NCBI GenBank assembly: GCA_029204225.1
Contig: CM055095.1
Location: forward strand, 59,108,865 to 59,172,864
Length of the DNA: 64,000 nt
Origin: Diphasiastrum complanatum
Taxonomy: Eukaryota > Streptophyta > Lycopodiopsida > Lycopodiales > Lycopodiaceae
Direction of reading: 5' to 3'
The number at the start of each line of letters is the position of its first letter. Positions within the stretch are counted from its first letter, which is position 1. Below are positions 1-10,560 of this stretch, in pieces. A program made the position numbers and the translations under genes. The notes under the pieces are model-generated. The model saw only the letters and a list, made by a program, of their open reading frames with translations. It did not search any database and had not been told where the DNA came from.

Positions 1-1
1 T

Positions 2-130
2 GGAGCCATTGATCTTGTTTTTTGTAAATTTGAAGATCAAGTGGCAGATATTCTTACTAAGTCATTAGGTAGATGTAAATTTGAAAATTTTCGTACGTTA
101 TTAGGAAAAGTAGAATGTAATTTTTTCATT

Positions 131-145
<15 letters not shown>
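2..145 (+). pseudogene. Ty1/copia RNase H C-terminal tail (fragment)
   Basis: An open frame enters from the left edge (codons start at base 2) and stops at 143-145. It translates to the conserved end of copia polyproteins, including 'DQVADILTKSLGR' followed by a KFENFR...LLGK stretch, which matches the familiar ADI-TK-L...F...R--LG ending of the copia RNase H domain. The domain degrades the RNA strand during reverse transcription. A purine-rich run (131-139) and a TGTTAG start follow immediately, as expected where pol meets the 3' LTR. The upstream part of the element is outside the window, so its overall integrity is unknown. Strand and family are clear. Confidence 0.8.
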
Positions 146-485
<340 letters not shown>

Positions 486-487
486 TA

Positions 488-1430
488 GTGATTGATCATC
501 AGTCTCTCCGATATCTATTTACACAGCATGATCTTAGTGATCGTTAGTATCGTTGGTTGCAGTTTTTACAGTATTTTCATTTTGCACTTCTATATCGTCT
601 TGGTTGGTCGAATACTGTTGCTAACGCTTTGTCCCGTCTACCTGCCTTGTTGCACAGTCTTGTTGCTACCATTCCCTCATGGTTTGATGATTTATCGTCT
701 GCTTATCTATCATGTCCAGATTTTCGTGATGTTTTATAGTTCTACTCCACTTCCTTCATCTCGTCCGCATCAGGTGTATTCCATTGTTGATCATCGTCTT
801 TATTGTTATGGTTCTCTTTGTATGCCCAGTTCCCTTGATGTTTGTCCTAAGTTGTTGTCTGATGCCCATTCCTCCTGTTGGTGGTCGTTTGGGTTTTCAA
901 AAGTGTTATGCGAGTCTTAAGGACCATTTCTACTGGCCATCCATGAAGTCTGAGCTAGCACATCTTATCCGTCAGTGTACCTTTTGTGCCCCTGATAATT
1001 ATTCCCGTCCTAAGTCCATTGGCTTGCTCCAAAGTTGGCCCATTCCACATCGCCAATGGACAAACATTTCTATGGACTTTATCCTTGGCCTTCCTCATAC
1101 CCGACGTGGTCATGACTCATGTATGGTGGTGGTTGATTGGTTCTCAAAACAGGCACATTTCATCCCAGTTCGCAGCACTATCACAACAGAGCAGTGTGCA
1201 CGTCTATTTCTGTCAGAGTTCTTTCGGTTTCATGGGTTTCCACGTACTATACTATCTATTCGGGATAGTAAGTTCACCTCTTATTTTGGACAGCTTATGC
1301 GTATTTAGGATGTTTAGCTTTTCACGGGTTCTGCTTATCATTCCATTGTTGATGGACAGTGTAAGTTCCTTAATCGGAACCTTGAGGATTATCTATCGGA
1401 TCCTCATAAGCCTCAGGGACTATAAAAAGA
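488..1430 (+). pseudogene. Ty3/gypsy RNase H-integrase fragment, decayed
   Basis: The fragment opens with the RNase H end: 'DHQSLRYLFTQHDL', an in-frame stop, then 'VANALSR'. After frameshifts near 750-890 it continues with the integrase: an H2C2 zinc-finger region ('LKDHFYWPSM', 'LAHLIRQCTFC'), then the catalytic core with 'WTNISMDFILGLP' (first catalytic Asp) and 'VVVDWFSKQAHFI', and 'SIRDSKFTS', the degenerate form of the usual SDRD-KFTS (second Asp). Beyond a stop near 1306, 'SIVDGQCKFLNRNLEDYL' recalls the integrase segment with the third acidic residue. Several stops and frame changes show it is dead. No gag, protease or LTR belonging to it was found nearby. Confidence 0.85.
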
Positions 1431-1979
1431 GTTATTTATACCCAAAAATCATCAAAAATACATTAATTTTTTGAGGTTTTCGGGACCCCTTACAATAACT
1501 ACAGCCTACCAAACTTGTTCACAACCTCTAGACAGCTTCATTGCACCTGTGAAAACATGCATGCAACGTTTTTATGCAAAGATATTAACTCGGAACTCCC
1601 GAAAAAAGTGAAAATAATTATTAAAAAACCTTGGTTTTTGATCAATTTTCAACTTTATCGGCATGTTCGGATGGATCAAATCCACATGCTAGTGTAGTCA
1701 GACCCTAACTACTATAATTCACCCACATGCAAGCACCAAAGGTTTTACTAATCGATTCTAGTCAAAATCATTGAATTTTGTCCAAAATACAGTCTTGATC
1801 CGATATTGACCATATAATTGGCATGCAATCATCAGAACCTGCTATAATGACTAAAAACAGCAATTACAATCCAAAAAATCATTGCCATATAGTACATTTG
1901 ATGAATTTCAAGCTAAAATAGTGAATACAAGTCAAAAAATTGTAAAAAACCATAAAAGCCATCTTAAATAAACTTCCTA
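1431..1979. other. No gene recognised
   Basis: AT-rich spacer between the gypsy fragment and the L1 LINE. Short open frames here show no recognisable domain, and I saw no repeat structure. Confidence 0.5.
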
Positions 1980-2420
1980 CGGTAGAACCTCCCTAGCTGG
2001 ACAAGGGAAGCATGTCCCTTCCCAAGTCTAGTAATAGCTGCACGTCTCATACCCAATATGGAACCAACAAGAAAACCCCCTAGGTAAGTGTAGGATGACA
2101 CAGTCTCCAATGACCATCTGTCAAAGATAAGAACCTATTGTTGCATGCAATGTTAACGCACAAATTCCATCTGGTACAAAAAGCATGAAGATTGTCCAAC
2201 TATCTTTGTAAACCCTCTCAAGTTGTGGAGACTAGAACCACATCATTTGCATAAAAAAGGATGGCAATCAAAGTATCACCAAGTTTGCAATCTGCACTAC
2301 CACACTGCTTGATGACTCTCTCAAGCTCATCAAAGTACAATGCTAAAAGAGTAGGTGAGAGTGAACACTTGCTTCACCCTCCATATCTGCTATGAGATAC
2401 CTCTATTAAATGCATGTAGT
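1980..2420 (-). pseudogene. LINE reverse transcriptase, 3' part
   Basis: Minus-strand translation gives 'SLSPTLLALYFDELERVI', matching the conserved PLSP-LF-LYID-LE block, then 'LIAILFYANDVVLVS', the catalytic box with YAND where active enzymes have a Y/F-ADD motif. Further on come 'WNLCVN' and 'YTYLGGFLVG', the region that follows the palm in L1 enzymes, then 'AAITRLGKGHASLVQLGR'. The changed catalytic Asp and internal stops make activity impossible. Only the C-terminal portion of the polymerase is recognisable. Confidence 0.8.
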
Positions 2421-3122
2421 CTCTTGGTTTCAGCCTTAGAACTTATCACCGAATGGAGACTAGTGTCGTACAAGAGCAACTACAAATGAGGGACTCCTTT
2501 TGAATATGTATAGATCTGAAATATCCTTTGTATTGGTCCAACCTATCCACCAACGATGCATATCAGAGATGAAGAAGGTGAATTCGCTAGGACGGGGGGA
2601 GATGGAAATGGGCAAGTCAGTAGGTATGGTGTAGACTGAGGTAGCATAGGTGGACCAAGCATGTAGGTCGTCAAGAAGAGGGGGTGGAGCACAAGGGATA
2701 AATGAACGCCAAAAGGCGCCAAAGAGGAACTAAATAGGGAAGCAACGAGGTTTCTCCCTTTTTGTTCTTCATAGGCATGCTTTTTGCGGCGGAGTGTACG
2801 ATGGAGAGATCGACGAACAGTGGAGAGAATAAATGGATCATGTGTACATGCATGTGTAACATGGAGGTGTAATGAACGACACTCATCATCAAACCATGGA
2901 GGCCCGAGCAGGACGAGCTAGTGTGATTGCATGACGGTGGGGTGTGGATGGAAAGGAGACTGAGGCGGCTGTATGAAGTGAGGTGGTGAGGAAATGAGCC
3001 TATGACTCTAATGTGCTATCGTGTGGGAAGTGGTGGAGTAAAGAGGCAAGGGCTTCTTGGTAAGTCACGATGTAAGGGTGAGTGTAGGTGTATATGGGAG
3101 CACGATCGATGGAGGAACGAGG

Positions 3123-4024
3123 TCAGGTTCGTGGAGTTGGGACAAAACCCAAATGGAAGGATAAAAAGGAATGATCAGAGAGAGTAGTGGGAATGAACTC
3201 GAAGTGTGATATCAGTGGAATGAGGGATGGTGGCCCCATGAGGTAATTAACAACACTGTGCCCGCCACTATGAGGGTAGCATGTGTAGCTGCCAAAATCA
3301 GGCCAACAAGCGAGGCCATTATAAATGGCTAGCTCGTGAGCTTCTCCTAGTTGCAACATATGCTCACCGTAACCAGTGATAGGACCAAGTGCGTCAGCAG
3401 AAATCCTGGTAACTCCCATATCATCACAATCAATGGCCCGTATGCATAGATGGTCATCAGCATCATGGAACTCCACCTGTCTTGCAGCTGTTCTGGCATT
3501 AAAATCACCAGTAAGAAGAATAGAGCCACAATCTGAGAATCTGATAATATATGGAACTCCCCTGTCTCGCAGCTGTTCTGGCGTTAAAATCACCAGTAAG
3601 AAGAATAGAGCCACGATCTAAGAGTCTGATAATATCTGTGGAGATATCAGTGAAGGGAGAGCCAATGCCCTCTGTGTGAGAGGAGGACTCAGGAGGAAAG
3701 TAGCATGCAGCAATGAAGAGATCTCTGGCCAATCCGATATCACGTCCGATGAAACATGCGTACTCGTCTGATAAACTCTATAATTGAGTATAGTGACTCT
3801 TTGTATAAACATGCGACCCCACCTGAACCCCTACCACTCATGGATCTCACCTTTGCCCTGTATACTGAATCCCATTTGTAGCCCGAGAATGTGGGTAGCC
3901 CTCGGATCTGGCTCTCATGTGTCTCCTTAAAGAAAAGAATATCCGTATCTGTAATGAAATCCATAAGGTCGTCTGCAGTAGATGAAGAGTGTATACCATT
4001 GCAATTCCAAATACCATTACGCAA
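3123..4024 (-). pseudogene. LINE apurinic-type endonuclease domain
   Basis: The domain begins with 'GIWNCNGI' and 'DILFFKETHESQ' (the metal-binding Glu of the family), continues with 'GSGGVACLYKESL', 'LLTGDFNART' (the GDFN motif), 'YGEHMLQLGEAHELAIYNG', 'SYTCYPHSGGHSVVNYL' and ends with 'TTLSDHSFLSF' (the SDH motif). These are the signature blocks of the endonuclease/exonuclease/phosphatase fold that nicks target DNA for LINE insertion. The frame changes near 3,740 and 3,620, and a tandem duplication around 3,480-3,630 repeats the GDFNART segment, so the domain is broken. It follows ORF1 closely, as in other plant L1 elements. Confidence 0.87.
3475..3640. repeat. Tandem duplication (about 80-90 bp) within LINE endonuclease
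   Basis: The segment carrying 'cttgcagctgttctggca', the run 'aaaatcaccagtaagaag' and 'tctgataatat' occurs twice, roughly 80-90 bp apart, with a few substitutions. It duplicates the GDFNART-coding part of the endonuclease and disrupts its frame. Confidence 0.85.
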
Positions 4025-4077
4025 GTGGTGTGGACGGGGCCTCGGGATGCTCCCATGCTCGGGGGCCCCAACTCCCT

Positions 4078-5075
4078 AATGGCGGGAGCCTGTGGGTACA
4101 CTGTCAATGTAACGAACCTGTCCATCCCGATAAATTACTTGCCGGCCTGATGCTTTGGCTTCCTGGAAGGCTGACACCTTTCTTCCACTTGGGTGTATGT
4201 GAGATCATCATCCATGAAGATTCGTGTATCTTTTAGCTTAACTCTCTTACGTAGGGCATCTCTGCGGATGATAGCCGAGGTGAAACGAATAATCAAGGTA
4301 GAATTATCTCGTTTTGTCCGCCATGTCGTATCAAGCCCTTCACTATGATGGTCTAATGTGGTTCAAGATACTGTTTTGCTTCTTCAATGGCATTTTGGGT
4401 ATCAACAATGCCACATACCCAAATATTGAGGGCTTTGCTGCCCCTCTCTTCCGAGAGAGTAGCTGAAATGACAGAGGAGATAGGTGCAGTAGGTTTAGTA
4501 CCTTTCTTGAGCACCGCTGCCCACAACATGGTTTCTTCTTTATGTTGCTCTATCTTATCTTCCAATTCCTTGAAATGGTTAGAGGATTCCGGTGTAGCAA
4601 GAATAGGTTGGGCCCTAAGCTCGTGAGTCAATTCGTCCATTTCCTTCTTCTATTTATCGTTCACTTTTGTGAGCTCCGTTTTCAATCCCAAATTTTCAGA
4701 CGCAGCTCTCCCATTTCATCTTGATTTTGCCATTTTCCGATTCCAAATAACTTACTCATGTTGAAGTTCTCACACTTCCTGTTTTAGCCAGCCAAACTCG
4801 TGGAGCAAAAATCCCTCCATAGGTTGGGAAGGGGTGTAGTCATGGGACAGATGAGCAGAGACAGTGGCTGGAAACGGGGTAGTCTGCTGTCCTTTGGTAG
4901 TGTCGTCTTGGTGCGGTGGTAGTTGAGGTACTACACTCGATGTGGAGGCGGTAGAGGCAATGACCTGCAACGCTTGTTTATGGTTTATTGAGGAATCAAC
5001 AGGGCGGGGTGGAGAACGGGGGGAGGTACTGCCTCCGCGCTTACGTGGAGCCGTGGCAAAGACCACCTTTAGCAA
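4078..5075 (-). pseudogene. LINE ORF1 protein (RNA-binding), decayed
   Basis: From a Met at 5075 the frame gives a Ser/Thr/Pro-rich N-terminus ending in 'LLHEFGWLKQEV' at 4770. After stops it resumes at 4640 with a Glu/Lys-rich helical stretch ('FKELEDKIEQHKEETM', likely coiled coil), then 'KALNIWVCGI' and 'AIEEAKQYLEPH', a pattern typical of the RNA-binding domain of L1 ORF1 proteins. Beyond a stop at about 4350 come 'STLIIRFTSAIIRRDAL' and 'KDTRIFMDDDLT', then 'GRQVIYRDGQVRYID' and a stop at about 4078. The protein would coat the element's RNA as a ribonucleoprotein. Three or more breaks make it a pseudogene. A second scrap of the same C-terminal segment lies at 18,940-19,085. Confidence 0.78.
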
Positions 5076-5225
5076 TCAAATTTAACTCAAAGTTTGACCT
5101 TGGCAAATGGAACATGCATGGAGGCGGCCTGCCTCAGTGTGAGCGAAGAAAACCCAGAATGCTTAGGAATTCATTGACACTTGTTGTTGCTCGATTTGCT
5201 ACTTCAAATCGAACGTAACTAGTGC

Positions 5226-5703
5226 ACAAACGTACAACTCAGTGAAAGATCCACAAATTGCAGGTGAATGCACAGATAGGTCGCTCGTAGACAGGGCCCG
5301 AAAATCATCAGGTTGCTGTGCTCCAGGACTGCCGCAGGTAGCAGGGAATGCAGGAGGCTCCACAAACGTAAACAGGTTGCAAGCAGGGATCGCTTCAGGT
5401 CAGCGTTGCAAATCCATGTAGGCAGGGCGCAGAGGGTGTGTCCTCACACAGCTTGCCAGATGTAGTAGAAAGTGCTGGAGGCAGATTACAGGTGGAGGCC
5501 CTGACAACAGAGTTGGATGGCAAACAACAGTCGGTGTAGGTCTGACGCACAGCCAGCAGTCGCTGGAAAAAACACCTTCCAATCCACAAGCAGCAGCAGG
5601 TCGCTGTAAATCCATGTAGGCCAGAGAGATTGGATGGCAGTTGGAGCGATGGCTGTTGGAGCGATTGAGATAATCAGGGCACCATCACGAACTGGAGAGA
5701 GAT

Positions 5704-5749
<46 letters not shown>

Positions 5750-5936
5750 TACGCTGTGATGTACAAAATGCGAATCTGGCAATCTGATTGGTGAAAATGT
5801 GTAGGGTTTTTCACCTGCGTTGACCATTTGACCAGCCTTGACCCTCACCATGCCTACCAGAGATAGACACGTTCCACGAAGTGCAGATCGCAGGTGCATG
5901 TGTCTTTCTAGTTTGAATATTCAATTAGACACTAAC
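5226..5936. other. GC-richer repeat-like DNA with (GA)n; possible LINE leader
   Basis: The stretch contains internally similar segments (for example 'aaatccatgtaggc' near 5410 and 5606) and a (GA)n microsatellite at about 5708-5746. Minus-strand open frames through it show no domain. It could be the 5' leader of the neighbouring L1 element. A minus-strand TGTTAGTGTC at about 5936 resembles an LTR start, but no partner LTR or coding sequence supports that. Confidence 0.35.
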
Positions 5937-6188
5937 ACCTGCTGCTCTTTCAAGAGCGCTGCATGCAAAGAGTTTATCTGACACAAGAACGTGGCTGATC
6001 TGTTGGCTGTGACAGAATATTGTGGCTGATCTGTTTGGCTGTGGACAGAAGAACGTGCGAGCTAGGAAGATCCGTTCTAGAGAATCTTCTGCAGCGGAAG
6101 GGGGGCAGCGCCAAAGGGTTGTTTTTGCAGGTGTGATTTTGGGTTTGTTTTTTGTGTGTGTGCACAAAAACTCCAGAGAATGTCAGTT

Positions 6189-6189
<1 letters not shown>

Positions 6190-6230
<41 letters not shown>
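6190..6230 (+). repeat. (GACA)n microsatellite
   Basis: Nine or so tandem GACA units following a short GA run. Confidence 0.95.
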
Positions 6231-6231
<1 letters not shown>

Positions 6232-6508
6232 AACATATCACTCAGTAAATGAAAGAGTTCCAGCCCTTGACACGAATTCATCCTTTTTCTGGTGACACCC
6301 CCACACCACAAGTGGTGTTGCTTCAAGCAAACCATATCCACTTGTCCAAGTTATTGTCACCTGTAATGTGGGCTAGTAAACTCATTCCAAAGCTTACCCA
6401 GCGCTAGCCTTGGATATGCAGGAAACTTTGGATAAGCAAAGGAAGGAGAGACAGAGAGAGAGAGAACCACAAATGAAAAAGGAGAGTAGAAAAGTAGAGG
6501 CGGTGGAA

Positions 6509-6756
6509 ACATAGGAGGGGCTGAAAAGCAAGAGAATGGAAGGGTTAGAAAAAGAGCGAGGTAATGTACGAGAGCAGAAAAATAGGAGCAAGGCATTATT
6601 GTAGAGGGGGGAATGTTTAGAGATAGAGATAGAGAGAGAAAGAAAGAAACATAGGAGGGGCTGAAAAGCAAGAGAGTGGAAGGGTTAGAAAAAGAGCGAG
6701 GTAAATGTACGAGGGCAGAAAATAGGAGCAGGCATTATTGTAGAGGGGGGAATGTT

Positions 6757-6815
<59 letters not shown>
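6509..6815 (+). repeat. 140-bp tandem duplication ending in (GA)n
   Basis: The unit beginning 'acataggaggggctgaaaag' starts at 6509 and again at 6649, a period of 140 bp, with about six differences. Each unit ends in a GA-rich tract; in the second this has expanded to a pure (GA)n at about 6758-6814. Open frames across the tract are artefacts of the dinucleotide repeat. Confidence 0.92.
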
Positions 6816-6819
<4 letters not shown>

Positions 6820-7424
6820 CTTACCATCTTTTGATACCAGAATGTATGTAAGACCACTAAGTAGATCTGAGTATGGACAACATCATATGGGGGTGTATGA
6901 AAAATGTCACCCATACCAAAAGAAGAAGACAATGAGCTGTGGCTTTCTAAAAGAGAAGCCAATATACAAGTAAAATAGTAGCAAGATTGTGTCACTCTAC
7001 ATCATGTGAATCAATGTGGTAGATAAGACTGTTGCTAATATTGGTCTCTCTTATCAATGAAAAACAATAAAGTAAGAAGGAATATTAATGTAGAAGATCC
7101 CAGAGTTGAAGGAACTAAAAAAATTCTTCCATACATATGTCTCAAGTTTTAAAACTGAAGTGAAACCTAATAGTGTAGACACACTTGCGTACTGTAGGAA
7201 AATATGTTTAGTGCCATACTTGAATAACTAATTTGGCTGCACGACAGGAATGTTGAGTCAATTTTGTGGTTAAATAGAAAGAAGTTTCTCTAGATTAGTT
7301 TCCTAAATTGGAGGATATTAGTACCATCAAATATTACAATATTTCTTCTTACAAAGGGCCAATTTTCAAGATAGGCAATGGTCTTGTTGAGAAATAAGTT
7401 GATATCGTGGTATCTTCATTGCAG

Positions 7425-8097
7425 GTCTTGTTCGAGCATACTTAGCAATATCAAAGCATAAAGAAGCCTTATGTGCTGCTCGAGAGGCAATGAAAGCAAT
7501 GCCACATTCAGCAAAAGCACTAACTCTTGTGGGTGATGTTTATGCTAATAATCCAGATGGCAGAGAGAAGGTAACCTCACTCAAACCTTTTCTTTTATCT
7601 TATTTTGAATGCAAACATCCTTTTCTGCATATCTAGGTTGTAAAGAGACCTTCAGCTGACATTATTAGATGAGCTTGGTTGTTGTAAGAAAGAGCGATTG
7701 TAGTCGAGCAAATTTTGATAGACCTATTTGACTATTAACCGTGAATGCATACTGCCCACAGACCGAGACATAGTGTGAGACATAGGGCCCACAGGTCCCA
7801 GCGGTGGCCACATTACTCATCACAATCAGAGCATTCCATGAGTTTGATTACGTCCTACTTTACAGCACTGGCCAAGTCCTGAGGCTTGACTTTGTCTCAT
7901 GATACTTGAGCTCCTTTTCTATTTTTAGTACAGAGTACAGAGACATGTATCAGACCTAGTTTTGTTGATCTAGTTTTGCTTAGTATGTTATCTTTTACGG
8001 AGACGTTTTTTTTATACGTTCCCAGTGTATCACACACATATGAGATGTACATATTTGGTCTTTTGTACCCTTAGGTACCTACAAGAACTTTAATAAA

Positions 8098-8150
<53 letters not shown>

Positions 8151-9605
8151 CAGCAATCTGCCTCCCCACCCCCCCACCCCCCGGCAAAAAAATCTCCCTC
8201 CAGTGCTGCTGCCCGCCAGCTCTCCATCTCCGGTGCTCTTCCTCAATTAATTCTACCCCTCAGCCCTCTATTGTTGCTGCTCAGCTAACAATCTGCTCCC
8301 AGGCCCCTTCTTTTTCATTTTAATCAAGAAGTACCTTAGAAATTTTTATCTTTACTCATTTCACCTTATAACGTTAGCACATAGAATCACACACATTTCG
8401 CTTCGTCTTTACAAGGCTCGAGCATAGCTTGTATCTAAGTCTTAGGCTAGTGGAGTGTATCTATTGATGGGTCCACTATCGTATCAAATCCTCGTGCATT
8501 TTGGGATGGGCTTAAATCTGAATAGTGAGTGCAATACAAAATGCTCATCGCAATGCTTTCGTTAATAAGAAGTAATAACATGTAACCAGGCCATTGCTGT
8601 AATATACAAGATGTGGAAACTGCATAAACTGTTGCTAATATTCGACAAATTCCAGCACCAATCTGAGACCTGCTTCAAAAAGAACACTTGAACTCAACAT
8701 GTAACTTCAGGAAGTGCAAACAAGAAAGAATTTGGCTGAGTGGTGATTCTAAAATTATGCTGATACCCAAAGGAAGACTGTATCTGAGCATAAAACCAGT
8801 CACTAATCATCATCAATTTTATAGATGAATCTTCTGCATTAGCTTCATCATCTAAAGGAAAGTCAACGAGTTTTTTTATGTGATTCTTTCTAGGTGAGCC
8901 TTCGTGTTCTAGGGGACATGTAACATGCAATGAATCTTTCTCTTTCTGGGCAATTCAAGGCTACAAAAAAATAAAAACACAAATCTGCAAATTTTATGAA
9001 TGAAAGCTTTTCTGATATAATCAGAGATTCAAATTGATGTCAGGCAAGAAAATTCTATGAATCAGCTCTTAGATTAGAACCAGGATACCTTGGAGCAGTG
9101 CTGTCACTAGCAGACTTGCAGAGAGTTGAAGGAAAGAATGAGGAAGCGGTCATGCTGCTGCAGCGTTATCTTAAAAATTGGGCAGATGATGCAATGCACA
9201 CAAAGTTGGCACAAATACTAGCAGCTACAAACAAGCTTGGAGAATCCTTTTCACATTATCAGGCTGCACTCAGGTGCTTTTTCACTCTTTATAATCTATA
9301 GCTTGTAGTAAAGCTCCAATAAAAAATCAAGCCACAAAGTGATGAATAGATTAAATGTAAGCTGCATTTTCAAACTTATGATTTGTCATACCATGTTTCT
9401 GCTGCAGTATCAATCCACAAAACGAGGCTGCCAAGAAAGGCCTGGAACGACTTGAAAAGCAGATGAAGGTACCGACTTTTTTGTAAAGTATATTTTTTTT
9501 TTGTTCTATTGTATGCATGAATTTTAAATGCCTATAATCAATCCATCAGTGTATGCCAGGATAAGCCGTGAACTTTTTAGGCAGTAACTATTTGACAGCA
9601 AAAGC

Positions 9606-9691
<86 letters not shown>

Positions 9692-10190
9692 GTTTTGGAT
9701 ACTTTTGTAAGTAATTTTTTTAAACAATTTGAACAAAATATTTGATGAAGTTTCCGTAGTTTACAGACCTTTCTGTGTAGGTTTATGAAATTGGACATTG
9801 TCACTATTAACCTTTATCTAACACATCTTGCTCTATATTTTTTTGCCACTGCTTGTACATGGACAAATCAGTAGCCCTCACGATAAAGTAGGATGTTTAA
9901 CTTGAGTTTAATTTTCTTCCTTTTAAGGCGCACTTACTAAGGGTAGAATCACAACCCTTTCTTGGGAGTACAAGTTACATCATTTTTTAAGCTTCTTTGC
10001 AAATTCTGCCTTGTTTAGAGTCACGTCCTTGTGTCATTCCATTACTTGTTTATCATGTGCAACAATGTGAGACATTTAAGTTTCTGCGTCTATCATTGCA
10101 CAGGGTGTAGATCCAGATGCCTTAGAACAAGAGGAAGAGAATGAAGGTGAAGATGTTGATGCTGATCAAGAGGAAGTAGAATTTTTGTAG
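7425..10190 (+). CDS. APC7: Anaphase-promoting complex subunit 7 (3' exons, partial)
   Basis: Four exons read continuously: 7425-7570, 9044-9273, 9408-9468 and 10104-10190 (stop TAG 10188-10190). All introns are GT-AG and all phases match, giving the last 173 residues. Recognisable plant APC7 blocks are 'KHKEALCAAREAMKAMP', 'SAKALTLVGDVYA', 'KFYESALRLEPGYLGA', 'LLQRYLKNWADDAMHTKLAQ', 'INPQNEAAKKGLERLEKQMK' and 'GVDPDALEQEEE' before an acidic tail. These are tetratricopeptide-repeat helices. APC7 is a scaffold subunit of the APC/C ubiquitin ligase, acting in the nucleus and cytosol to target cyclins and securin. The first visible exon begins with the last two bases of a codon, so upstream exons exist. 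I find none in 1-7,424, and they are probably left of the window behind a long TE-filled intron. Intron 1 holds a retroposon-like tail with (CT)n, and intron 3 a long (CT)n(CA)n tract. Confidence 0.93.
7990..8148 (+). mobile_element. Retroposon-like 3' end with AATAAAG and (CT)n tail
   Basis: In APC7 intron 1, a segment running GTATCACA...GAGATGTA...CTTTTGTACCCTTAGG...AATAAAGCTC ends in about 48 bases of CT repeat (8101-8148). A similar ordered set (GTATCACA, GAGATGTATAT, CTTTCGGCATT, AATAAAGCTTT) occurs at 29,740-29,838, ending in (CTTT)n. The shared order suggests the 3' ends of one retroposon family with pyrimidine simple-repeat tails. The 5' limit is unknown. Confidence 0.45.
9607..9690 (+). 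repeat. (CT)n(CA)n microsatellite in APC7 intron 3
   Basis: About 70 bases of CT repeat followed by about seven CA units, lying between the exons ending at 9468 and starting at 10104. Confidence 0.97.
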
Positions 10191-10560
10191 GCGTGGCCTG
10201 TATTAAGCTTCAGTGTGCTTCTTGTGAATGGAAACTGATTTTGATTTTGGGAGGTCAAGTAATAATGCTGGCATTCTCTATAATGTAAATCAATTATATA
10301 TGGGAAAATTTTCTGCTGGATTTGCTCTTCCAACATGGCTTTGTTTTATTGCTTACCATTCTTTTATCTGCCTACTTGAATTTAGAAGGCTGGTCTTCTC
10401 AGTTTATGTTCTGTAAAGGTTTTGTAATATTTTTGAAAATACAGATCAATGTCATGATTAGTGTTTTTTTTATCTTCTCAAACAATATTTACCAGGTCCT
10501 TGGCATTTGTATCAGAACATGTAATATACACAGTTGATGTTTCTAGAAAGTGATTCAACG
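10191..10560 (+). other. Probable APC7 3' untranslated region
   Basis: T-rich sequence directly after the APC7 stop codon. No canonical AATAAA was picked out, so the transcript end is not fixed. Open frames here have no recognisable domain. Confidence 0.4.

Larger units (their letters stand above)
1980..5100 (-). mobile_element. L1-type LINE, minus strand, decayed
   Basis: Read on the minus strand the order is ORF1 (5075 to about 4078), apurinic-type endonuclease (4024 to about 3123), a poorly conserved stretch (3120-2440), then the end of a reverse transcriptase (about 2400-1980). That is the standard plant L1 architecture. Stops, frameshifts and a tandem duplication in the endonuclease show that it is inactive. 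The 5' limit is uncertain: 5,100-5,936 could be its leader. No clear poly(A) tail or target duplication was seen at the 3' side near 1,970. It lies upstream of the visible APC7 exons and may sit in a large intron of that gene, in the opposite orientation. Confidence 0.82.

Noticed and set aside
5925-5946. Minus-strand TGTTAGTGTC after a purine-rich run, resembling an LTR start
   Set aside because: No second copy, no PBS and no pol sequence upstream on that strand.
6752-6995. Open frames across (GA)n on both strands
   Set aside because: Arg-Glu and Leu-Ser repeats are microsatellite translation artefacts, as at 9,524-9,804.
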